From contig NZ_SJZJ01000008.1 in assembly GCF_004337475.1 (NCBI RefSeq), forward strand, positions 50,457-114,456: a stretch of 64,000 nucleotides of DNA, in the 5' to 3' direction. Under the pieces are notes generated by a model. It was not told where the DNA came from and searched no databases. It saw only the letters and a list, made by a program, of their open reading frames with translations. Source of the stretch: Nocardioides jejuensis (GTDB taxonomy: Bacteria > Actinomycetota > Actinomycetes > Propionibacteriales > Nocardioidaceae). A program made the translations under genes and the position numbers. Below are positions 16,304-24,582 of the stretch, piece after piece. Each line of letters begins with the position of its first letter. Position 1 is the first letter of the stretch.

Positions 16304-16951
16304 ATGCCCGAGCTCGCCCCGCTGACCACGTTCCTCGTCGCCTCGATCCTCTTCATCCAGGTGCCGGGGCCGTCGCTGCTCTTCACGATCGGGCGCGCCC
16401 TCACCGTCGGTCGCGCGGACGCGCTCTGGTCGGTCGTCGGCAACGCGCTCGGCCTGGTCGTCCAGGTCCTCGGCGTCACGCTCGGCCTCGGCGCGCTCGT
16501 GGCTGCGTCGGCCGCGGCGTTCACGGTGCTCAAGCTGGTCGGAGCCGTGTACGTCGCGTGGCTCGGCATCCAGGCGATCCGGCACCGCGGCGATGCGCGC
16601 GCCGCGCTGCTGGCGAGCGACGTCGAGCAGGGGCGCACGTCGGCGGCGGCATCTGTGCGCACCGGGCTCGTGGTGGGCGCGACGAACCCGAAGACGATCG
16701 TTTTCTTCGCGGCCTTCCTGCCGCAGTTCGTCAACGAGTCGGCGCCGGCTGCGCCACAGCTCCTGCTGCTGGGTGGTGTCTTCTCGGTGATGGCAGTCGC
16801 GTCGGACTCGGTCTGGGTGCTCGTCGCGTCGCGGGCCCGCGACTGGTTCGCCCGGAAGCCCGAGCGCCTCGACCGGATGGGCGCCGCGGGCGGCGTCATG
16901 ATGATCGGCCTCGGGGCGACGCTCGCGACGACCGGATCCGGCTCGCACTGA
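16304..16951 (+). CDS. LysE/RhtB-family amino-acid exporter
   Basis: 215 residues with six hydrophobic helices. The LysE signature is at the N-terminus (IQVPGPSLLFTIGRAL, the GP-containing first loop), and GATNPKTIVFFAAFLPQF is the second conserved block. It exports amino acids or related small solutes across the cytoplasmic membrane. ATG 16304 is the first codon after a GAGG-like stretch. Divergent from the reverse-strand pair next to it. Substrate cannot be told from sequence. Confidence 0.85.
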   Translation: MPELAPLTTFLVASILFIQVPGPSLLFTIGRALTVGRADALWSVVGNALGLVVQVLGVTLGLGALVAASAAAFTVLKLVGAVYVAWLGIQAIRHRGDARAALLASDVEQGRTSAAASVRTGLVVGATNPKTIVFFAAFLPQFVNESAPAAPQLLLLGGVFSVMAVASDSVWVLVASRARDWFARKPERLDRMGAAGGVMMIGLGATLATTGSGSH

Positions 16952-17013
16952 GGCGCTGACGCGCGGGTGGCTTTGCGTGGCTTGTCGGGGTGGTGCGTCC
17001 TAGGCTTCGCGCC

Positions 17014-18750
17014 ATGACCGAGACGCCTGCCGAGCAGCCCGCCGCGCCTGCTGCCCCCGCTTCGACCGAGGCGCCTCTGGCGCCCGCCGCCCCGGCCGAA
17101 CAGCCCACCGCTCCGGCTGCCGCGCCGGCGGCCGAGCCGGTCGTAGCGCCGGCGGTGGCGCCTGCCGCTCCGGCTCCGGCACCGGCTGCGGGCAACGCTC
17201 TGGCCGACGCGATCCGTCCGGGCTACGCCTTCGACGGCGCGGCCCTCGAGCTCGGTGGGTTGATGGCCGACGCGACCACGCTGACCGACGTCCACATCCG
17301 CATTCCGCTCGCCATGCTCAACCGGCACGGCCTCGTCGCCGGCGCGACCGGCACCGGCAAGACCAAGACGCTCCAGCTCCTTGCCGAGCAGCTCAGTGCC
17401 AACGGCGTGTCGGTGTTCGCGGCCGACATCAAGGGCGACCTGTCCGGCATCTCGCTTCCTGGCGAAGGTGGGGAGAAGATCACTGCGCGGGCGGCCTCGG
17501 TCGGGCAGACGTGGACCGCGACGGCGTTCCCGACGGAGTTCTTCGCGCTCGGTGGTCAGGGCACGGGAACACCGGTCCGGGTCACGATGAAGGAGTTCGG
17601 ACCGACGCTGCTGGCGAAGGTCCTGGGCCTCAACGAGACGCAGGAGTCGAGCCTCGGTCTGGTCTTCCACTACGCCACGGAGGCGGGCCTCGAGCTCGTC
17701 GACCTCGCCGATCTCCGTGCCGTCGTGAAGTTCCTGACCAGCGATGCGGGCAAGCCGGCCCTGGAGGACCTCGGCGGTCTCTCCTCGGCGACGGCGGGCG
17801 TCATCCTGCGCGAGCTGATCGCCTTCTCGGACCAGGGGGCTGACCTGTTCTTCGGACAGCCGCAGTTCGACGTGGCGGACTTCCTGCAGGTGCGCGACGG
17901 CAAGGGCGTCATCTCGCTCATGGAGCTGCCGAACCTGCAGGACCGTCCTGCCGTCTTCTCAACCTTCCTGATGTGGCTGCTCGCGGCGCTGTTCCGCTCG
18001 CTGCCCGAGGTCGGCGACGTCGACAAGCCCAAGCTGGTCTTCTTCTTCGACGAGGCGCACCTGCTCTTCGCGGATGCATCGAAGGACTTCCTCACGCTCA
18101 TCACGCAGACGGTCCGGCTGATCCGGTCGAAGGGTGTCGGTGTCTTCTTCGTGACCCAGTCGCCGACCGACGTACCGGACGACGTGCTGGCGCAGCTCGG
18201 CTCGCGCGTGCAGCACCAGCTGCGGGCGCACACGCCGAACGACGCCAAGGCGCTCAAGCAGACCGTCAACACCTACCCCGACAGCGAGTACGCCGACCTG
18301 GGCGAGGTCATCACCTCCCTCGGTATCGGCGAGGCCGTCGTCACCGTCATGAACGAGCGAGGCGCTCCCACGCCGGTGGCGTGGACCCGTCTGCGCGCGC
18401 CCGAGTCGCTGATGGCGGCCGCGCCCGCTGCCGGCATGGATGCGTCGGTGAAGGCGAGCGCGCTGTACGCGAAGTACTCCGTCGTGCAGGACTCGGAGTC
18501 GGCCGCGGACAAGCTCGGCGCGCAGGAGGCGGCCGCGGCGAAGGCGACGGAGGCGGCACAGCAGGCGAAGGCCGCTCCGCAGCCCAAGGCGGCGCCCGCC
18601 CCGAAGCCGGCGAAGTCGAAGCGCAGCGGTGCCATCGCGAACGCTGCGTGGAACAGCGCCGACGACATCGCTGCCGCGCTGGCTCCGCGGGGCAAGAAGC
18701 AGCTGGCCCGCCAGGTCACGAACATCCTCAAGGGCGTCTTCCGTCGCTGA
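17014..18750 (+). CDS. HerA-like ATPase (DUF853 family)
   Basis: 578 residues from ATG 17014, preceded by a TAGGCT box 9 bases upstream, suggesting a near-leaderless mRNA. An Ala/Pro/Glu-rich disordered N-terminus of about 60 residues is followed by the ATPase: Walker A GATGTGKTK (about residue 110) and FFFDEAHLLF (about 342) as Walker B, with VTQSPTDVPDDV and QLGSRVQHQLRA as later motor motifs. A second Ala/Lys-rich low-complexity region precedes the C-terminus. HerA/FtsK-type motors translocate DNA; the actual role of DUF853 proteins is not established. The 3' end overlaps the convergent EccC-like gene by 23 bases. Confidence 0.82.
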   Translation: MTETPAEQPAAPAAPASTEAPLAPAAPAEQPTAPAAAPAAEPVVAPAVAPAAPAPAPAAGNALADAIRPGYAFDGAALELGGLMADATTLTDVHIRIPLAMLNRHGLVAGATGTGKTKTLQLLAEQLSANGVSVFAADIKGDLSGISLPGEGGEKITARAASVGQTWTATAFPTEFFALGGQGTGTPVRVTMKEFGPTLLAKVLGLNETQESSLGLVFHYATEAGLELVDLADLRAVVKFLTSDAGKPALEDLGGLSSATAGVILRELIAFSDQGADLFFGQPQFDVADFLQVRDGKGVISLMELPNLQDRPAVFSTFLMWLLAALFRSLPEVGDVDKPKLVFFFDEAHLLFADASKDFLTLITQTVRLIRSKGVGVFFVTQSPTDVPDDVLAQLGSRVQHQLRAHTPNDAKALKQTVNTYPDSEYADLGEVITSLGIGEAVVTVMNERGAPTPVAWTRLRAPESLMAAAPAAGMDASVKASALYAKYSVVQDSESAADKLGAQEAAAAKATEAAQQAKAAPQPKAAPAPKPAKSKRSGAIANAAWNSADDIAAALAPRGKKQLARQVTNILKGVFRR

Positions 18751-21481
18751 CCGCGCCTGCCGGGACGGCCGCGAGGAAGTGGTGGCCGTCCGGAGTCAGG
18801 CCGTGGCCGGGCGAGCGAGGCACTGCCTGCGCCTTCGCCCGGCCGTGCTCGGACTCCATCGGGTCGCCGAGGCGTAGCTCCAGCCGGGTGCCGACCACGT
18901 CCCGCAGCACGTGGCGCAGGTCTGCCCACCGCGTCGCGGTGAGCGCGAGGTGGATCCCGACGGAGAGGGACTCCTGAGCGAGCGCAACCAGCTCGGCCTC
19001 GACGTCCGGCCAGCGCTCGCGCAGCGTGGTCCAGCCATCGACGACGACGAACAGGTCGGGCTCGGTGGACCGCTGACGTCGCCTCCTGGATGCCTCGGTC
19101 GCCACGTCGCGGACCAGAGCCCGGACCTCGTCCGGTGCACTGCGGTCGACGTAGGCCGACACCTGCGGGAGACCGTCCAGCGCAGCGAGCCCACCGCCGA
19201 GGTCGACCACCGCGAACCGGGTCTGCTCGGGAGCGGTCGCGGCGAGCGCCTCGGCGAGGGTGTGGAGGAGGGTGGTGCGCCCCGATCGCGGTGCTCCGAC
19301 GATCGCGACGTGTCCGCAGGAACCGTCGAGGTCCACGAGTAGCGGCGCGTGCCGCTGCTCGTGCGGGAGGTCGATGAGCCCGACGGGCAGCCGATCCGGA
19401 CCCGGGTCAGCAACGGTCGCCAGGAGGGCCGGGACTGACGGCGCCTCGCGGAGTGGTGGCAGCCAGATCCGTCGGGCAGTGCGTCCTGAACCGGCACGGC
19501 TCCGGGACTCGGCGACCACGCTCTCGAGCAGGGGTGGGTCGATGCGGGTCGAGCCAGCAGGGTCCGTCACAGGCGCCGAGGTGAAGGGGAGAACGAGGCC
19601 GCTGGGCACCCTCCGCGGACGCGGCATCGAGACGAGGACCGTGTCGAAGCGGACCTGCTCTCCAGGCCCCGTGGAGAGATAGCCCGCTCCGGGCCGGGGC
19701 GGCAGCTCGTGGGCGTCGGGCGTGCCGATGACCGCGCGGGACTCGGCGGCCGAGAACGTCCGGAGCGCGATCCTGAACCCGAGGTGTGACTCGAGTCCGC
19801 GCAGACGTCCTTCGTCCAGCCGCTGCGACGCGAGCAGGAGGTGCACGCCGAGGGAGCGGCCGACGCGCCCGATGCTCGCGAAGAGCTCGGCCAGATCCGG
19901 CCGCGTCGCCAGGAGCTCGGTGAACTCGTCGACCACCACGAGCAGGGTCGGCAGCGCCGCGACGTCCGGGTCGAGGTCAGCGATGCGAGCGATGTCGCCG
20001 GCATCGCGCAGCACCTGCTGGCGTCGTACGAGCTCACCGCTGAGGGCATCGCGCATGCGGTCGACGAGCGTGAGGTCGTCGGCGAGGTTCGTGATCAGGG
20101 CGGAGGTGTGGGGCAACCCGGCCAGGCCTGCGAATGTCGCACCACCCTTGAAGTCGATGAGCACGAGGTTGAGCTCTTCGGGGGAGTGCGTCATCGCGAG
20201 GCCGGTGACCAGCGTGCGCAGGAGCTCGGACTTGCCGCTGCCGGTCGCTCCGATGACGAGCCCGTGCGGTCCGTGGCCGCCCGCCGCGGGCTCGCGCAGG
20301 TCGAGCTGGACCGGAGCGCCGGAGGGATCCGTGCCGATCGGGACGCGCAGCGGTGCGCGCGGCGACGCGCTGAGGAGCGCAGCCAGGCCGTCCTCGGTCG
20401 CGCGGTGTGCGGAGGCGGAGCGTCTACGTGCGTAGGCCGTCGCTGTTGCCATGTCGCATGAGTCGGGAAGGAAGCCCGGTGGTGTGACGTCCGCGCCGTC
20501 GCGAACCACCCGTGCCGTGTGGGCAGCTGTGTCTGTCGTGACGACCGTGGACGTGGCCGACCGCGGTGGCCCGATCCGCAGGACCGCGGAGCTCCCCGGT
20601 GGGGCGTCGGCCGCTCGCTCGTGTCGTTCGTCGATGACCAGGAGGCGCGCTGCGCTGGCGTGGGCGCGGAGGTCGTCGGCATGGGCAGCGACCATGCGGA
20701 TCGGCCCGACCGCATCGCGCTCTGTCGCGGAGCCGTGGTGGGGGAGCCACTTGAGCCAGTCCCACGCGGCGCGCCCCGTCTCGTTGTCGGTCAGCAGGGC
20801 GATCTGCAGGCGCTCGGGATCCTGGCGCGCTGCCGAGCAGACCCATGCCCGCGCAACTGCCCGTGCCTCGTCGCGTGGCCCGTCGACAGCGATCTCGCCG
20901 ACCACGTCGAGATCGAGCTCGATAGGAAGCTGGGTGATCTCGGTGTGCGCAGCGACGAAGCGCTCGAGGGCGCGCTGGCCGGCGACGTCGGGAGGCTGGC
21001 CGGGGGTCGGATCGGCGACGTCGAGCCGCAGCCCGAGTGGCCCGGTGGCGATCCCGAGGCGGATGCAATGGCCCTCCGTCTCCGGCATTGCCGGGCTCGC
21101 CGCGAGGGCGGATGGCTCCGGATGACGAGCCAGCGCGTGGGCCCTCTGTGCGGTCGCTGCGGCGATGACCTGGCCGCGTGCTCGCTCGAGATGAAGCAGG
21201 TGGTCCTCGCGGCTCATCCCCGTCTGCAAGCGGCGCTGTCGCCGCTGGCGCTCCACCTGCAGGACGACGAACGCCACGGTGACGATCAGGAAGAGGCCCG
21301 CCGCCAGGAGGCTTCGCGTGCGCATCGCCCCGCTGCCGGCGAGGCCGGACGACGCGACGAGGGCGACCGAACCGACTCCGCCCAGCGCGGGCAGAGCGAG
21401 CAGCAGGGCGCCGCCCTCGGTCGGCCGCTGCGGCGGAGCGGGCGGCAGCCGGAGTGCCGGTCGTGGGTCGTTCGTGGTCAT
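18728..21481 (-). CDS. EccC-like FtsK/SpoIIIE ATPase of a type VII (ESX-like) secretion system
   Basis: 917 residues from ATG 21481; the frame is open 70 codons further but without a start signal. Two membrane helices near the N-terminus (about residues 20-75), then FtsK/SpoIIIE domains. Domain 1 has Walker A GATGSGKSE (about 411) and Walker B LLVVVDEF (about 512). Domain 2 has GAPRSGRTT (about 728) and LFVVVDGW (about 808), where the usual Lys and acidic residue are replaced (Arg; Gly), so it is probably degenerate. Canonical EccC proteins are about 1,300 residues with three ATPase domains; this one has two. Divergent from the WXG100 pair, so the cluster is read outwards from a shared region. 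Confidence 0.85.
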   Translation of the reverse strand: MTTNDPRPALRLPPAPPQRPTEGGALLLALPALGGVGSVALVASSGLAGSGAMRTRSLLAAGLFLIVTVAFVVLQVERQRRQRRLQTGMSREDHLLHLERARGQVIAAATAQRAHALARHPEPSALAASPAMPETEGHCIRLGIATGPLGLRLDVADPTPGQPPDVAGQRALERFVAAHTEITQLPIELDLDVVGEIAVDGPRDEARAVARAWVCSAARQDPERLQIALLTDNETGRAAWDWLKWLPHHGSATERDAVGPIRMVAAHADDLRAHASAARLLVIDERHERAADAPPGSSAVLRIGPPRSATSTVVTTDTAAHTARVVRDGADVTPPGFLPDSCDMATATAYARRRSASAHRATEDGLAALLSASPRAPLRVPIGTDPSGAPVQLDLREPAAGGHGPHGLVIGATGSGKSELLRTLVTGLAMTHSPEELNLVLIDFKGGATFAGLAGLPHTSALITNLADDLTLVDRMRDALSGELVRRQQVLRDAGDIARIADLDPDVAALPTLLVVVDEFTELLATRPDLAELFASIGRVGRSLGVHLLLASQRLDEGRLRGLESHLGFRIALRTFSAAESRAVIGTPDAHELPPRPGAGYLSTGPGEQVRFDTVLVSMPRPRRVPSGLVLPFTSAPVTDPAGSTRIDPPLLESVVAESRSRAGSGRTARRIWLPPLREAPSVPALLATVADPGPDRLPVGLIDLPHEQRHAPLLVDLDGSCGHVAIVGAPRSGRTTLLHTLAEALAATAPEQTRFAVVDLGGGLAALDGLPQVSAYVDRSAPDEVRALVRDVATEASRRRRQRSTEPDLFVVVDGWTTLRERWPDVEAELVALAQESLSVGIHLALTATRWADLRHVLRDVVGTRLELRLGDPMESEHGRAKAQAVPRSPGHGLTPDGHHFLAAVPAGAVSDGRRP

Positions 21482-21635
21482 GGTCGCGACGCTAGGTCGG
21501 ACCACTGACGTTCTGCTCGTGCCGCCGGACTGCCTGTGGAGAACTGCGTTGTGGACGAACCGGAATGGGTCCCTGGCCTCGCGGGCATCCAGCAGTACGA
21601 CGCCACGACAGGGGGCGGTGACGAAGGGATGCACG

Positions 21636-21950
21636 ATGACCAGTGGTGCCGGGATCGGCAAGGCCGACGGGGTGGTGCTCGCTGCGGCCACGGACGTCGG
21701 CGAGACGAGGGCACGGCTGCAGGGCGATCTCGCGTCGCTCCGTGGCCGGCTGGACCACCTGTCGGGTCAGTGGGAGGGCCGCGGCCACACGGCGTTCGTC
21801 AACGCGGTTGGTGCCTGGCAGGCGACCGCGGATCGGGTCGTGCGGAGCCTGGATGACTTCGAGGCCCAGCTGCGCGCGACCGAGTCGACGTACGACGAGG
21901 CGGAGTCGCAGGTCGCCTCGGCGCTCGGGCGCTTCGCGGGACAGGGTTGA
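21636..21950 (+). CDS. WXG100-family protein (EsxA/B-like), first of pair
   Basis: 104 residues. Helical hairpin with the turn motif W-E-G in LSGQWEGRGHTAF at mid-length, and a C-terminal YDEAE that fits the YxxxD/E export signal of type VII substrates. Probably forms a heterodimer with the next WXG100 protein and is exported by the adjacent EccC/EccD. ATG 21636 begins MTSGAGIGKADG; the frame upstream is antisense to the ATPase gene. Confidence 0.85.
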   Translation: MTSGAGIGKADGVVLAAATDVGETRARLQGDLASLRGRLDHLSGQWEGRGHTAFVNAVGAWQATADRVVRSLDDFEAQLRATESTYDEAESQVASALGRFAGQG

Positions 21951-21960
21951 GGTGACGGTG

Positions 21961-22254
21961 ATGAGCGGAATGCTGAAGGTGGGTCACGCCGCCCTCGACG
22001 ACGCCTCGGCCGGCCTCCGCGGAGCGGCCGCCCAGATCGAGGGCACGCTCGACGATCTGGCGCGCCGACTTCGCGCCCGCTCGCCTGAGTGGACCGGATC
22101 GGCATCCGACGCCTTCGAGGAGGCGCGGCTGCGATGGGATGCCGCGATGCGCGACATGAAGGAGGTCCTGCACGCGATGGGCCTCGCGGTGGCGGCGGCC
22201 AATGACGAATACCGCGCGGCGGAGTCGGCGAACGCGCGACGGTTCGGCGGCTGA
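21961..22254 (+). CDS. WXG100-family protein (EsxA/B-like), second of pair
   Basis: 97 residues. PEWTGSASDAFEEA gives the WxG turn; a YRAAE segment near the C-terminus fits YxxxD/E. ATG 21961 has GAGG 8 bases upstream (overlapping the previous stop TGA); an in-frame GTG at 21952 is the alternative. It lies 10 bp after the first WXG100 gene and 3 bp before eccD, clearly one transcription unit. Confidence 0.85.
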   Translation: MSGMLKVGHAALDDASAGLRGAAAQIEGTLDDLARRLRARSPEWTGSASDAFEEARLRWDAAMRDMKEVLHAMGLAVAAANDEYRAAESANARRFGG

Positions 22255-22257
22255 TCC

Positions 22258-23481
22258 GTGGACGGCCTGCTGCGGGTGTCGGTGGTGTCGGGGACGGGCC
22301 CGCCGCTCGATCTCGCGCTGCCCGCACACGTGGCAGTGGCAGAAATCCTGCCCGAGCTCATCCGGCTCGGGAGGGCGCCGGCCGCCGCACAACTCGTCAC
22401 GGTGACCGGCCAGGAGGTCGCGTCGGCGACGAGCCTCGCCGCGCAGGCGGTTCCCGACGGTGCGGTCCTGGCGCTGGTCGAGCCGGAGCCTTCGCGGACC
22501 GGGCTGGACGACCCGGCGCAGGCCCTCGCGGCGGCCGTCGGATCCGACGTCCTCGGGTGGCATCCGCGCCTGCTCCGACCCGGGTCGAGGGCGATCGGCG
22601 CACTGCTCCTGCTGCTCGCGGCGGGCGCTCTTGCTCGTGGGCCGGCGTGGTCGGGCGCCATCGCCGCCGCAGGAGTGGTCGCGCTCGTCGGCGCCGCGAG
22701 CGCGGCCCAGCGACAGCACGACCGGCTGCTCTCGGCCGGGTGTGGCTGGGCTGCCGTCGGGTTCGCGGCCGTCGCCGGTGCTCAGTACGCCGGCCCGGTC
22801 GCCGCGTGTGCGGCGGCGGTCGTGAGCGCGGTGGTGATCGCCCGGGTCGTGCGCGCGGTGGCTCGACTCGTGCTCCCCGCAGCGGTCGCCGCCCTCGTCC
22901 TCGGGGCACTCGCATCGCTGGTCGTCTGGTGCCCGGTGGACCCGGCGCTGGCAGCGGCGGTCGGCCTGGTCGGCGCCGGAATCACCGGGTCCGTCCTGCC
23001 GCAGATCGCGCTGGGGATCGCCCGCGGCGATGCCACTGCTGCGCGGGAGCTCATGCGGGCACTGATGGCGGCCGCTGCGGTCGTCCTCCTGGTCCTCGTC
23101 GTCCCGACCGCGGCGCACGGAGGCGCCGGCGCCGGCCTCGCCGTGGCGGTCGGCATCCACACGGCCTGCCGGGCCTCGCGACATCACGGCGCCGTGGAGG
23201 TCGTGTCCGGCCTCGCGACGGGGGCCGCGATGGTCCTCCTCGCGGGGGTCGTTCTCGTCATGTCCGGCTCCGGCGCCGCTGGCGTGGTCGGTGCCGTGGG
23301 CCTCCTGGGTGCCCTGGGCCTGGGCGTCTATGCGGCACGTGACCCGGAGCAGCGGCGCGAGGACCCGCGGCTGGCCATCGCGGTTGACCGCCTGGAGTCG
23401 CTCGCGCTCCTCGCCACCGTCCCGCTGCTGGTGTTCGCCAGCGGTGTGGTTCCGCTCCTTGCGGGTCTGGTCCGTGGGTGA
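22258..23481 (+). CDS. EccD-like membrane channel component of the type VII system
   Basis: 407 residues from GTG 22258. Residues 1-80 form the ubiquitin-like YukD domain (LRVSVVSGTGPPLDLALP... AVLALVEPEP); after about residue 110 there are roughly ten or eleven hydrophobic helices rich in Ala/Val. That order is diagnostic for EccD, the channel-forming subunit. It is somewhat shorter than mycobacterial EccD (about 470-500). EccB, EccE and a mycosin protease are not found next to it. Confidence 0.85.
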   Translation: MDGLLRVSVVSGTGPPLDLALPAHVAVAEILPELIRLGRAPAAAQLVTVTGQEVASATSLAAQAVPDGAVLALVEPEPSRTGLDDPAQALAAAVGSDVLGWHPRLLRPGSRAIGALLLLLAAGALARGPAWSGAIAAAGVVALVGAASAAQRQHDRLLSAGCGWAAVGFAAVAGAQYAGPVAACAAAVVSAVVIARVVRAVARLVLPAAVAALVLGALASLVVWCPVDPALAAAVGLVGAGITGSVLPQIALGIARGDATAARELMRALMAAAAVVLLVLVVPTAAHGGAGAGLAVAVGIHTACRASRHHGAVEVVSGLATGAAMVLLAGVVLVMSGSGAAGVVGAVGLLGALGLGVYAARDPEQRREDPRLAIAVDRLESLALLATVPLLVFASGVVPLLAGLVRG

Positions 23482-23522
23482 GCGTGCAGCCTCGACGCGC
23501 GTCGCGACTAGGCTCGCCGACC

Positions 23523-24578
23523 GTGGACGGGACGACGGGCGCAGCGCGGGCTGCCGGGCTGCTGGCGGGATACGCGCTCGACGTCGCACTCGGTGATCCC
23601 CAGCGGCACCATCCGGTCGCGCTCTTCGGCACGGCTGCGCGACAGCTGGAGCAGCGCGTCCATGCCGACTCCCGAGTGGCCGGGCTTGGCTTCACTGCTG
23701 TCCTGGTCGGCGGCACCGCGATCGGAGCCGTCCTTGCGCAGCGGACGCTGGGTGCCGCAGCGGGCAGGGTGGCCGGTCGCGACGCTGCTCGATGTGCGGC
23801 CGAGTTCGCCGCCGTCACGGCGGCCACGTTCACCGCTCTCGGTGGCACATCGCTGGTCCGCGAGGGTGATGCGATGGCCCGGCTCCTCGAGTCCGACGAC
23901 CTCCCCGGCGCCCGCCAGCGCCTGTCACACCTCTGCGCCCGCGACGCCTCGGACCTGACTCCCGACGACCTGGCCCGGGCCACCGTCGAGTCACTCGCCG
24001 AGAACACCTCCGACGCCGTTGTCGCGCCGCTCGTCTGGGGCAGCCTCCTGGGCGCACCAGGCCTGCTGGGCTATCGCGCTGCCAACACCCTCGACGCGAT
24101 GGTGGGCTACAAGTCGCCGCGCTACCTCAACTTCGGGTGGGCGAGTGCGCGCTTCGACGACCTGCTCAACCTCCTGCCGGCCCGCCTCGCGGCACTGCTT
24201 GTCTTCGTGGTCACCGGCCGCCGGGAGGCACTGACGACCTGGCGCCGCGACGCCCGCCTCCACCCGTCGCCCAACGCCGGGCCGGTCGAGGCGGCGACCG
24301 CGGGAGCGCTCGGCGTACGGCTGGGTGGGACGAACACCTACGACGGTGAGGCCGAGTCGCGCGGGGTGCTGGGTGACGGTCGGGCCGTGGAGGTCAGCGA
24401 TGTGGCCCGCGCCAACCGGCTCTCGCGCCAGGTCTCCGCTGCTGCGGTGCTCGTTGCGGCGGGCACCGCGTTCGCGCTCGGCCGTCGGGCCCGACCTTCG
24501 GCCGGGCTTCCTCCCTCGCTCGCGTCCCGGACGAGCAAGCTCGCCGGTCGCTCGCTCGGTCGTCATGCACGAGAATGA
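23523..24578 (+). CDS. cobD: Adenosylcobinamide-phosphate synthase CobD/CbiB
   Basis: 351 residues. It joins adenosylcobyric acid with (R)-1-amino-2-propanol (or its phosphate) to give adenosylcobinamide (phosphate), in the membrane. Family motifs: LDVALGDPQRHHPVALFG, ESLAENTSDAVVAPL, GYRAANTLDAMVGYKS and NAGPVEAATAGALG. GTG 23523 follows a TAGGCT box by 8 bases (leaderless-type start); a GTG at 23478 that overlaps the eccD stop is possible. First gene of cobD-cobQ-cobL-cobM. Confidence 0.92.
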   Translation: MDGTTGAARAAGLLAGYALDVALGDPQRHHPVALFGTAARQLEQRVHADSRVAGLGFTAVLVGGTAIGAVLAQRTLGAAAGRVAGRDAARCAAEFAAVTAATFTALGGTSLVREGDAMARLLESDDLPGARQRLSHLCARDASDLTPDDLARATVESLAENTSDAVVAPLVWGSLLGAPGLLGYRAANTLDAMVGYKSPRYLNFGWASARFDDLLNLLPARLAALLVFVVTGRREALTTWRRDARLHPSPNAGPVEAATAGALGVRLGGTNTYDGEAESRGVLGDGRAVEVSDVARANRLSRQVSAAAVLVAAGTAFALGRRARPSAGLPPSLASRTSKLAGRSLGRHARE

Positions 24579-24582
24579 CCGC

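Noticed and set aside
21482..21691. 70-codon N-terminal extension of the EccC-like protein
   Set aside because: The extension would cover the divergent promoter and the WXG100 start; no homology and no better start signal.
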